Source of the DNA: Notolepis coatsorum
Taxonomy: Eukaryota > Chordata > Actinopteri > Aulopiformes > Paralepididae
DNA length: 64,000 bases
Direction of reading: 5' to 3'
Assembly: GCA_963971535.1 (NCBI GenBank)
Contig: OZ020589.1
Span: 68,487,239 to 68,551,238 of the forward strand
The position numbers were made by a program, and so were the translations under genes. Of the stretch, positions 22,053 through 31,718 are shown one piece after another. Below the pieces are notes generated by a model. It was not told the DNA's origin, did no database searches, and saw only the letters and a list, made by a program, of their open reading frames with translations. The first letter of the stretch is position 1, and every line of letters starts with the position of its first letter.

Positions 22053-22946
22053 TCAGGCCACCGTCTCGGCCAACCCCCCGAGATATTCCTGCGCTTTGGC
22101 CAACGACCAAAATGAGCGACGGTCATCGCCCTTACAAAGCACAGACAATCTTGCGGGGGCGAATAGCGTAGGCCTCAAGCCCAGTTTCCAAAGCTTGGTC
22201 ATGACCAGTTTGTATTCGCCCCTCTGTGCCTGAACCTCCGGCGTGAAGTCCTCAAAAATGGCCACTTTGTGATTGTCGAAACCCAGATCCCCCCTTCTGG
22301 CCCGGGCCGACCGAATGATGAGTTCTCTCTGTTGTAGCCTGTTTAGCTTGACAATGATGGGCCTCGGCTCCTTGCCCACACCAGGACTGGTCTTGCCCGC
22401 TCTGTAGGCCGACTCACACAAGGGCGGATCTGGAAGGACATCCTTCCCCAGTATCCTCTGCAGCAGCTCCGGCATGTTCTCCGAGAGACGTCCTCCCTCA
22501 CCGCCCTCCGGTACACCGACAATCCTGATGTTGTATCGTCTCTCCCTGGACTGCAACTCCACAATTACCGACTGCAGTTTGGCGACGTCAGCTTGCGCAG
22601 CCAGCAGGGAGCTCTCCATACCCGCTACCCTCTCGCCTTGTTGAGAGGCCTCAGCCGTTAGCGAGGCTACTTCGTTAGCATTAGCTGTGGTGGCAGCGTG
22701 CAGTGACTCCATCTTTTCTTTCAACGGGCCCACCGCCAGCCCGATCTCCTCCGACATTGCCCGACGAAAGGCATCAAAAAGCTCCACCTGCGCTTTCAAC
22801 TGCGCCTCGGCGAAGCGTACCTCAAAGTCCGCATGGAGTTTGGTCACGACCGAGAGAATTTCGCTTGTCTCAGGCGAAAGCGAGGACGGGCCCGGTGCCA
22901 TTTTGTCGGCTGAAGCGTTGTTGGCTCTGGTTCCCGGCTTCGACAT
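22053..22946 (-). CDS. L1 ORF1 nucleic-acid-binding protein
   Basis: About 297 residues from ATG at 22946 (MSKPGTRANN). A long heptad-type coiled coil covers roughly residues 45-150 (repeated Ala/Leu/Glu pattern, as in LKEKMESLHA..ANEVASLTAE). An RRM-like segment follows, starting RERRYNIRIVGVPEG, then a basic C-terminal domain (PIIVKLNRLQQRELII, VAIFEDFTPEVQAQR). That order is typical of L1 ORF1p, a trimeric chaperone that coats element RNA. The upstream in-frame extension to 23093 is hydrophobic and unlike the family, so the internal ATG is preferred. The frame is intact. Confidence 0.85.
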   Translation of the reverse strand: MSKPGTRANNASADKMAPGPSSLSPETSEILSVVTKLHADFEVRFAEAQLKAQVELFDAFRRAMSEEIGLAVGPLKEKMESLHAATTANANEVASLTAEASQQGERVAGMESSLLAAQADVAKLQSVIVELQSRERRYNIRIVGVPEGGEGGRLSENMPELLQRILGKDVLPDPPLCESAYRAGKTSPGVGKEPRPIIVKLNRLQQRELIIRSARARRGDLGFDNHKVAIFEDFTPEVQAQRGEYKLVMTKLWKLGLRPTLFAPARLSVLCKGDDRRSFWSLAKAQEYLGGLAETVA

Positions 22947-23141
22947 CGCAAAAAGTCGAAAAAGGTCGATGAAAGTGGTAGATGCTCCACCACTCAACAA
23001 AAAGATCAATAAGAAATAAAAATAAAATAAAGACTGGTGGGGTGACAGTGTTTTTCGCACAATAATAGGGAGCTCCCGTGAAACACGTCTCACCCCATGA
23101 ACGCCTGGCCCCGCCCCCCCCAGCTGACTGAAGTCTTCGAT

Positions 23142-23305
23142 TGATTAAAAATGTTATTAACATATTGCAGAATGGGTACAATATAGTACGGTTCAATACA
23201 CACAATTGTTAAGGGATTGCAGACCAGAGAAAGACTTTTGTTTTGTTTACATCAGGGTCCCCCATTTACAATTCATAATGAATTGTAAGTAAAGGTGCAA
23301 TTAAC
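23142..23305 (-). repeat. LINE 3' UTR fragment, copy 2 of an inverted pair
   Basis: Reverse complement of the unit at 15664-15812, roughly 90 percent alike by eye. It extends a little further (a shared 'ttgcacc(t)ttacttacaattc'). Confidence 0.8.
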
Positions 23306-24702
23306 ACCGTGCAATCCATTATTTGTGGAGCCCGCCCTTTAAGTCTTTGAGCTATTAGGCTACTAGGGTTCTTACTTTGCGTTTTGGTGTACTGAAAAAT
23401 GCTCCGATGTCTGTATTCTTTCTTTTTTCTGCCATGTTACCTGGTTGGCTGGACACACACACACATTTTCATTTCAGGTATTGTACCTTAAGATAATTGA
23501 ACATCTTGATTTACCGTAAATCCTCAAATATAGGACGGGTCTTCTATTTACCTCAGCTGCAAAGAGCACCAGGCCTTTATTAGAGAGGCTTATATAAGAG
23601 GCAGGCCTTAATTTCTAAAAATGACACTCATGGACATAATCCCTTCATTTTCAGACTTTTATTGCATTATTATTATTATATAAAAAAAAAAAAAAAAATC
23701 ACTAAAGGCCCACGGGCCGCGGCCGTCGTTAATCCGGCCCTGCTCGCGAACGTTAAAATTTGCAAGCGAAGTCAACGTTATCCAGCTGACGACACCACAT
23801 ATCTAGATATATGACAACGTTAGCTAGCGGCTAGCACTAAAGCTAATGCCAACCAGAGGGACACTTTGTTATTATTATTATTATTATTGGTATGACCAGA
23901 TGGCATTTCGGGATGTGAAACACTTTTATTGTATTGCGTGGTAGAACCTCTACCACTCAATAGTAAACGACATGTCTAACATAAATAATCTTAACAATCA
24001 TAAACAACTTACTGGAAAATCCTGCCTGCCACCAAATGACACACTTATGTGGCCTTTGAATTTACACTCAGCCTACCTGCAGCGCCAGCGCCGTGCGCCA
24101 CTACTGTCTGCTCTGCTGGGGGTTGGACTTGGAGAGGCACTGGATCAAACCATATGGGGGAGCAGGGGGGGGGGGGTCGCAATCTTTGGAAACTTAAAAA
24201 CGTGCTATTAAGTGTCATTGCATATTATTAATTTGATTGAAATTACGTAGTTATGGTTAGATTTATATATGGGAGGGGGGGGTATATCATATTTTTCATA
24301 TGATCAAAAAGTGGGGGAGCAAAATCAGACGTTTGCCCCCCCATGTTCAATAGTCGTAGAGCAGCTGCTTCCCGTGCTCTATTGCGCAGGCGTCTATGTG
24401 CGTGTGTGTGTGCGTGCGTGTGTGTATATAAATCAGTTCTGTGCGCATGCACGTACCCGCGCGTACTCGGTCGTGGCGTGTTACCAGTTCCCATATTACG
24501 ACTGCACCACTGGTAGGCTATATATTTCTATCAATCATGTAAATTGAACCATGCCATCCAATAATCAGTGAATCAAGTCTGCACCAGGTACTGTCCACCT
24601 TGGGCTTTTTAGCCTCTGGGACTTTACAGAGGGAGACAGGGTGGGCATGTCACAGCCCAATATCCAATAGAAACTATAGAGATGTTTGTCAGAAGAGTAT
24701 AG
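23306..24702. other. Non-coding spacer with repeat fragments
   Basis: No gene was recognised. It holds a 'taaatcctcaaatatagg..' to 'aggccttaatttc' segment (23517-23620) resembling a DNA-element fragment, an A-run, and a hAT-like terminus 'aatccggccctg' at 23732-23743. It also holds (att)n near 23870 and a g-rich/gt-rich stretch with 'cgcgcgtactcggtcgtggc' near 24460-24480. Confidence 0.45.
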
Positions 24703-25905
24703 TGTTATGTGTGGGGTCTGTGTGTGCCTTGATCAGGCGTTCCCAGTGTGATGTGTTATGTCTAGCTGTAGTTCCCTGTCCTGGTTTTGTATAGACCACT
24801 ACACTTCCACGTTACATTGAAATCAGGGAGGAGATTGCGGGGGGGTCAAATGAATGGATGTGGATGAGAGCCGTGATGGAAGTGGTTGCCGATACGGCTG
24901 TGGGGGTGCTAGAGACATGATCGAATAGACGTTTATGCGCCTCGCTCTCCTGAACACGGCGTGACCCATAACTAATCGATCAGAACTAAATCGACAGAGA
25001 AAAAGCCCATTTTAAAGCACCTATTCCGCATGGACATGCGCAGAGTGCCCATGGAGTCTGGACGACGCGGGATGACGCTCGAATGAATGTGGACTGTTCT
25101 ATCAGAGGGGGGAGCTTCGGTGGCCAATGTCCTTTCAGCCGAACAGGATAATGAAAAAATGATCCCACTAAATGGCCAGACGCGTCTTATGGCGACATCT
25201 ACAATTACCTCATTGAGTCTACAGGTAGACTAATGTTTATATTTAAGTGCAGCGGTCTGTAGCCACTTACATGACCATCGAAGCTCCCCCCTCTGATGGA
25301 ACAGTCCACATTCATTCGAGCGTCATCTCGCGTCGTCCAGACTCCATGGGCACTCTGCACATGTCCATGCGGAATAGGTGCTTTAAAATGGGCTTTTTCT
25401 CTGCCGATTTAGTTCTGATCGATTAGTTATGGGTCACGCCGTGTTCAGGAGAGCGAGGCGCATAAACGTCTATTCGATCATGTCTCTAGCACCCCCACAG
25501 CCGTATCGGCAACCACTTACATCACGGCTCTCGTCCACATTCATTCATTTGACCCCCCCCGCAATCTCCTCCCTGATTTCAGAATCCCGGAAGTGTTACG
25601 GTGGTCTATCCTTATCGTTTCCCCTTCCAGGTGTACCCATTTGTAATCAACCCAGGTGTGTCTCGTCTCGTCATTTCCTCATGTATAAGTGTTCTGTCTT
25701 CCCCTGTGTCTGATGCTGATCCTGTCTGTGTAGTATGTGTTCTTGTCTGTCGTTACTTTAGTTTTTCCTTATTTATTTATTTTCCTTTTATTCACGGTAA
25801 TTATTTCATTAAATATTTATTATAAAACTACTTTGACTGCCGTCTCCTTTGTTGTGTTGCATTTACTCGACATCGAGCTTAAAGATTGTCAATGACAACG
25901 TAACA
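24703..25905 (+). repeat. Gmr1-like 5' LTR, split by a palindrome
   Basis: LTR parts are 24703-24790 and 25610-25905. They match the 3' LTR parts at 34606-34781 and 35357-35558. 'ttcattaaatatttattataaaa' lies near 25806. Confidence 0.82.
24791..25609. mobile_element. Foldback-like palindromic element with ~330-bp arms
   Basis: Left arm about 24791-25122 and right arm about 25276-25609 are near-perfect reverse complements (for example 'gtgttcaggagagcgaggcg' on the right and its complement on the left). About 155 bp of unique sequence lies between them. The ends are atagaccac..gtggtctat. The uninterrupted 3' LTR shows the empty site. TSD is TA or TAT at best. No coding capacity. Confidence 0.88.
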
Positions 25906-25916
25906 TGGGGGCTCGT
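25906..25916 (+). promoter_or_regulatory. Primer-binding site, tRNA-Pro type
   Basis: tgggggctcgt directly follows the LTR. It matches the first 11 bases of the 18-base tRNA-Pro PBS used by many retroelements. Confidence 0.7.
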
Positions 25917-26990
25917 GCCAAACTGGTTTGATCAAACAAATTGGTGGTGGCCGCTAGGCTTGACCCACACTGTGAAGTATGGTTGGCAGTGTTGTGTGGG
26001 TGGCCCATATTTTGACCCCCTTGGCAAATGATTCTCCAACAGGGAGCGTTCTCAACCAGCTAGGGCAGTTGGACAATTTTTTATGGTGCCTTCCGTCGCC
26101 TGGGGACACACCATATGCGGTCGGGATTTTAGAAAAATCCTGTCAGGCTCCTCCTAGGCCGGCGTGTGTCTAGCTTTAGTTACATAGGGGGCATTATCGT
26201 GAGGGATGAGAACGTTTGGGGATGGGCTTAGGTTTTCTTTTGACACACGACAGTTGTTAATTTGCAAATACTTTTAGGTGTGGAGGCATTAGGCGGTCAT
26301 ACCAGTGCCCTTCTATATTTTTTATGTATAGTGACAGTGTTTTGTGGTTGGTGGTTGGGACTGCCCTAAGCACTGCGGTAGTGGAGCGGTGGCCAAAGTA
26401 TGTAGGACCAGACTATACAGATGTATAGGGTGAAGCCGTTTTTTGTTTTGTTGTTTTGTTCATTCCAACAGCCATCAGACTATACAATGCATCACTGTGC
26501 CTCACTGCATCACTGAGCACAGAGTGGCAGTTACCATCTTCCTGGACCTAGTTTGAAACAGCACTGTGCAATATTACACCTACTGTAGACCTCAGTATAT
26601 GTTTACTGTATTTATTTACTGTATATTTTATTCCATTTTTATTCTATTTTACTCTACTCTTATCCTAGGCAACTTGATTTGATTTCTTTTATTATTCTAA
26701 TTCGTGACCTGTTCTGTCTAAATGTTTAAATGTTGAGCGATTTGCAGTGTCAAATTTCCCAGGGGATAATAAAAGTATTTCTATTCTATTCTATTCTATT
26801 CTATTCTATTCTATTCTATTCTATTCTATTCTATTCTATTCTATTCTATTCTATTCTATTCTATTCTTGTTTCTCTCTTTTGCATATATTGATTGGGCAT
26901 ATTCAGTGGTAGGGGCAGGTCCGTTTTTTTGTTCTCCTGGGGTTTTGTTTTTTCTTTCTCCCCCCCTGTTTATTCCTGAGTGGCGCAAAG
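25917..26990 (+). other. 5' leader of the Gmr1-like element
   Basis: No gene. The leader holds an inserted LINE 3' end. 26450-26780 resembles a LINE C-terminus (a CFIPTAIRLYNAS-like frame) and 3' UTR, followed by a (ttcta)n tract to 26867. Pyrimidine-rich sequence precedes the gag ATG at 26991. Confidence 0.6.
26779..26867. repeat. (TTCTA)n microsatellite
   Basis: About 17 perfect pentanucleotide units, probably grown from the tail of the LINE fragment just upstream ('aataaaagtatttctattc'). Confidence 0.97.
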
Positions 26991-29362
26991 ATGCCAGTAA
27001 AAGTAGGAGACTTTGTGGATAGGCCAACAGTGGGCTTGTTGGGCGTATGCACGAAAGAGGAGTTGGTGGGGATAGCAGAGCACTATGGGGTTAAGCTTGC
27101 CCCGAGCATGAGGAAGGAGCAGCAGCGGGTAGTATTGGTGGAGGCTCTGACCGCCCAGGAGGTGCTGCAGTGCTCTGTTGGCGAGGAGGAGTTAGACCCA
27201 GTCTCTGTTAGCTCACTAGTGCTGCGGAAATTAGAACTAGAGTATAAGTTCGAACAGTTAAAACATGCGGAGGCGGAACGGACTCGCACGCATGAGTTGG
27301 AGCGTGTTGACCGTGACCAAGCCAAAGCGGAACGTACTCGCAAGCACAAGCTCGAACTCAGGAGGCTTGGGGTTGAGGCGTGGGCGGCACATCCTGAGGA
27401 ACCTAGGTTCGATGTAACTAAGTACCTGCGTCTAGTACCACAGTTTCTAGAAAAGGATGTGGATAAATATTTTTCCATGTTCGAGAATGTAGCCACGACA
27501 CTGAGGTGGCCGATCGAACACTGGACGTTGCTGCTCCAGAGCGTCCTTACAGGTAAAGCGCAACATGTGTATGCGTCGCTATGCCCAAATACCCAGGACT
27601 ACGCTGTGGTCAAGGCTGCAGTTCTCAGGGCATATGAGCTGGTACCTGAGGCATACAGGCAGCGGTTCCGTGCTCTGAGGAAGAACAGCTTGCATACCTA
27701 TGTGGAGTTTGCATACGAAAAAGAATTATTGTTTGATCGGTGGTGCGCGTCGGAGAAAGTGGACACCCTGGCTAAAATGCGGGAGCTCATTCTTTTGGAG
27801 GAATTTAAGTCGTATTGTTTGCCCGAGAATGTGGCGATGTACATCAATGAACGGAAGGTTGCTGAGTGCTCGGTGGCTGCGGGCCTTGCGGATGAGTTTG
27901 TTTTAACTAGAGGTGGGCATAGATAATTTTTTTTAATCTAGATTAATCTATCTGCAATCCTGGATTTAATCTAGATCAAAAAAAAAAAAAAAAAACTGCC
28001 GAAGGCATTCAAAATATGTGTGTTCTACCCAAATAATGACCAGAAGTAAGTCCTTACTTTTTCTTTCCTCCTTATGTTTCTCAGGCCAGGTGGCCCATTA
28101 CACCATGAGCCCATCTCCCGTTTCCAAAATGCATTACAGACTGTTTGAAAAAGCTGTTTTGCTATGATAATTGGTAATGAAATATCAAAATAATGTTCAA
28201 TAAGATGTACTTGTGTTTAATAAGTTGTTTTATTCAGAAGTTAACACAAATACATAATATTACCAGTACAGTACAGTATCTAGCACACTCTCAGGAGCAA
28301 AACAGAAAGAATCATTTCAAACTTGAACTATGTGACATGGCTTTAATCAACTGCTCCAGTGGAGTTGCTCAGTGGCCAATGGTGTCAACTGTGGTTGTAC
28401 TGGGCAGCTCCCAGGTGTGAATGGAAAAGAACATCTGTGCTCAGCGAACCTACCCTGGGTAAATAAAGGTAGAAAAAAAAATGTAAAAAAAAACAAAAAC
28501 AAAAAACGTTTTTTTTTTTTTTTTTTTTTTTTAGATTAATGCGTTAATTATATTATCGCGCGATACTAGTATAGCGTTAATGCAGCACGTTAACGCCGTT
28601 AACGCAGCACGTTAACGCCGTTAACGGCCCAGCTCTAGTTTTAACACACAGGGTGCTGTTTGTCAAGCCTGACTGCCCTAGTGGGGAGGACAAACCGGGG
28701 TGGAGCTCCGGTGGCAAACCGGTAGCCTCTGACAGTAGCGAGCAGTTAAAACATGCGGACGCAGGTGGAGTTAGTGAGCGAGGAATGGGGGGGGACACTC
28801 GCGTGTGTTTTCACTGGGGGAAAAAAGGGCACATCAAGGACAATTGTTATGCTCTCCTTCACAGGGTTAACAGTCCTACCACGCAGATGCCACAAATATC
28901 GTTGGTTGCGACGCCCACTGCTATGGGTAAAGGCATGGCAACCTATTTACCTTTTATTAGCAGAGGGTTGGTATCATTTTGCAAAGGTGGTAGGAAAGTT
29001 CCTGTAACTATCTTACGAGACACTGCTGCATCTCAATCGGTTATCCGTAGAAATGTGTTACCCTTTGATAACAGATCAAAGGCACATGCTGGGATAAGGG
29101 TCAGAGCTGGTAGACAGGTTATGAGAATGCCGCTACACAATATTCATTTAGAGTCGGATCTGGTGTCGGGACCGGTCGTAATTGGGGTGGATAGCCGTTT
29201 TTCGGTCGAGGGAGTGTCATTGATCCTCGGTAATGACCTGGCAGGGGGTAAGATGTTAATAAAATCAGATGTCATTTGCGTTTCAGCGGGCCTGTTGTGG
29301 CGGACGTTCTGGCGAATGTGCATACAGGAGTTGTTCCATCAGATGCACTTACGACGGCCATG
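26991..29362 (+). pseudogene. Gmr1-like gag (SCAN-related) and protease, split by a hAT MITE
   Basis: ATG 26991 opens a Gag of over 300 residues. After a charged coiled-coil stretch (ELEYKFEQLKHAEAERTRTH) comes a SCAN/Gag capsid-like fold (FLEKDVDKYFSMFENVA, LLLQSVLTGKAQHVYASL, VVKAAVLRAYELVPEAYRQR). A hAT MITE splits the gene at 27908-28637. The frame continues from 28638 because the 8-bp TSD preserves it. The zinc knuckle reads C-FH-W-GKKG-H-IKDN-C, so the second Cys is Trp. The protease motif reads LRDTAAS where DTGAS or DSGAS is expected. A frameshift near 29280 leads to a downstream segment that runs to 29449. Confidence 0.85.
27908..28637. mobile_element. hAT-type MITE, 730 bp
   Basis: Ends tagaggtgggc and gcccagctcta are TIRs with one mismatch. 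An exact 8-bp TSD, gttttaac, stands at 27900-27907 and 28638-28645. The interior is AT-rich, with 'ctagattaatcta' repeats and a 'taccctgggtaaataaagg' segment followed by an A-rich run at 28450-28510 that looks like a nested SINE-type tail. There is no transposase. Confidence 0.9.
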
Positions 29363-29449
29363 ACGGGTAGTGCTGGGGGGAATTTATTTGACATGGGTGT
29401 ATCGGTCAGTGACGCGCTGCCTGATGGTACTGGCCCTGCTTTGCCCATG

Positions 29450-30444
29450 TGTAGCAGGGTGGATTATCCCTACTTTATGAGAGTAGATGTACACTGTCAC
29501 CACGTAGTGGGAACGCAGCAGATCTGAGTCCGGCTGAATCCCCGACTGTAGTGCAGGAGTATTAGAGTGGAGCCTTAGCAGAGGGAGTGGATGGGGCCTA
29601 GGATTTACTAACCTAGGGGTAGTGCGCTGGTCCTTCTTGCCCTCCAGGGCAACTCGCAGTAATTCCCCACACACCCACACTTCTCCTAATACTTCCCGCA
29701 CCCTCCCACACCCGGTGGCAGTAGTGATAGATTGATATACTTTCTCCCCAAAGCAGTACCTTTCCTTGCTGATGAGCAGAGACCTGTCCCAATGATGTAT
29801 AGGCCGTGGGTAAGAAGGGGTTAAACAATAATATACCTTACCGAAAGGAAGGGGTTAAACAAGACAACACATTAACAGACACGCACACAGTGATCTCATT
29901 TAGTTCTTTTTACTGAAGCTACTATCCTCTTGTCAACACAAGGCACAATGACTAAAGTTCTTCCCGCTTACACAACACAATGATTAAAGCTCTTCCCACT
30001 TACACGAGGCACAATGACTAAAGCTCTTCCCGCTTACACAACACAATGATTAAAGCTCTTCCCACTTACACGAGGCACAATGAATAACGCTCTTCTCGCT
30101 TACGCAACACAATGAATAAAGCGCTTCCTGCTTACACAACACATTTAACCAGAAAATACAGTGGGCCCACAGTTGAAACAAAAAACCTGTCGAAGCCGGC
30201 AGTCCCCAAAATAACAAACGTCGGGGCGCCCCTAAGCAATGGTACACGGGCCAGTTCAAAGTACTGATTCTCTTCGCCTCTGAAAGGGCACGCGCCACAC
30301 GAAGAGAATGTTTACCCCAGGCTCCAGCACTTGGAGTGCTCACTGTAACTGGCTCGTGTGTACTTAACCAAGGGCGGGCCTGCTCCCGCAACAAACGTCC
30401 GTGTTGCGAGATGGCCGTTGAACGGTCCCGTGCTTGTCACCTGT
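29450..30444 (-). repeat. Truncated 3' LTR of the minus-strand gypsy element
   Basis: Homologous to 31719-32635. It includes a ~65-bp minisatellite ('aaagctcttcccgcttacac', 'cacgaggcacaatga') at 29940-30145. Confidence 0.85.
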
Positions 30445-31718
30445 AGCGCCTTCCACTGTGATCGCTAGAACGTCCTTTTCTGTGTCCACTACCTCTGGTC
30501 CTGGCCTCATCGGGATGCGCGACAGGGCACCAGCGCTTCCGTCGGGCCGGCCGCACTCGGCGCCAAGCACACGGCACGTCATCACACCTCCATCCTCAGC
30601 CCTTCGTCCGGTGGTCGCCAGGTTGGACGACCCACCGGCTGCTGTGTGGGTGGCGTCCTGTATGCGTGTATGCCTTCTACGACGGAACTGCGTTTCCGCG
30701 TTAGAGTTTTGCTCTCTGATTGGCCAGGTCATGTGACATGTACGCCAATCGTGGGACAGCAAGTTCTGCGCCTATTTCCGGGTCTAACAGCCTGCAAACT
30801 ACCTGCCGTTCTATCGCCATGCTCTAAGACAAACTCTAACCTTAACCAACTTCGAAAGAGTGCCTAAGCTTAGCCGTCGGAATCAGGGCAGGCGTTCTAT
30901 CGCCATGCTCTAAGACAAACTCTAACCTTAACCAACTTCGAACGAGCGCCTAAGCTTAACCAGTGTAGAAACTTGCGGTCCCACGATTGGGCGTACATAT
31001 CACATGACCAGAAATGACCTGGCCAATCAGAGACGCGGAAATGCAGTTCTGTTGTAGAAGGCATTCAGGCGTCCTGTATCCGCGTGGGAGAAACCTCTGG
31101 GCCCTGCGCCTCCGTCAGGCGTGATCCTCCCATCGCGTATGGGCACTCGTGACTGATATGCCTGGGCTGTTGACAGGTGTAACAGATCAGTCTCCCGTCC
31201 TCGCTCCGGCGGGGTGGTCTATGCGGGGTAGAGGGCCTGTCGCCCCTCGGTCGGCTTCCCTCGGGGCCCTGTGCCTCCATCCGGCGTGATCCTCCCATCG
31301 CGTATGGGCACTCGCAACCGATATGCCCGGGCTGTTGACAGCTTCTTCGGGGCACGCCTCGCTCTGACTGCAAGGCCCGGAGGAGCAGTTCTTGGCCCGC
31401 GACCAGCTGTCGGATGGATTCCTGGAGAGGGGGTTCACTCTGGTCACTCCGGGCCCGCTCCATGAGCACCGTCAGTCGATCCATGTGGTCTGCCTGGTCG
31501 TGGTACCTGGCCTTCAGATATTGCACCTGTTCGGTCAAGTCTCTCATCGCTTCGGTTTGTTGCTTCAGTAGTGCCGCCTGGGCCTGGCACTCCTCCTGAA
31601 GCGCCCCATACTTCGCCGCCATTTCCTGCGCAGGTCTGTTCCTCTGACATCCTGGGTCTCTCTACTGGTCAAGTTCAAGGAAGTAGGTTAGGATGTTGAT
31701 CCTGTTCGTGACGCCAAA
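30445..31718 (-). pseudogene. gag-like coiled-coil/zinc-knuckle protein fused to an RNase H scrap
   Basis: On the minus strand, ATG at 31622 opens a Gln/Glu-rich coiled coil (MAAKYGALQEECQAQAALL) and a duplicated zinc-knuckle module. The second copy is complete (CYTCQQPRHISHEC). The first lacks its leading Cys. The frame runs into a foldback insert at 31067-30664. Beyond it, the continuation includes GSAGALSRIPM, typical of the end of gypsy RNase H, then runs into LTR sequence. Most of pol is deleted. A TGGCG-starting PBS-like sequence lies on the minus strand at 31716-31700, two bases after the LTR. Confidence 0.7.
30664..31067. mobile_element. Foldback/MITE with ~95-bp TIRs, 404 bp
   Basis: The left end ('atgccttctac', 'gaactgcgtttccgcg', 'ctctgattggccaggtca') and the right end are inverted copies over about 95 bp. 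A 12-bp duplication, ggcgtcctgtat, flanks it at 30652-30663 and 31068-31079. The centre holds two direct copies of a ~85-bp unit ('gttctatcgccatgctctaa', 'cttaaccaacttcga'), which also occurs at 51431-51515. Confidence 0.75.

Larger units (their letters stand above)
15813..23135 (-). mobile_element. Near full-length L1-type LINE
   Basis: It runs on the minus strand from a 5' UTR near 23135 through ORF1 (22946-22053), a long inter-ORF region, ORF2 (20169-16405) and a 3' UTR to poly(T) at 15816-15850. Flanking gattgata(a) and gattgattaa sequences are the likely TSD. Only one nonsense codon was noticed in ORF2, so the copy is fairly young. It sits exactly between two tail-to-tail LINE 3' UTR fragments. 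Confidence 0.85.

Noticed and set aside
22947..23093. Upstream start for L1 ORF1
   Set aside because: The extension is hydrophobic 5' UTR-like sequence unlike ORF1p. The internal ATG before the basic/coiled-coil region fits better.
26991..27926. Host SCAN-domain gene
   Set aside because: It lies between matching LTRs, a PBS and a polypurine tract, followed by a zinc knuckle and protease, so it is retrotransposon gag.
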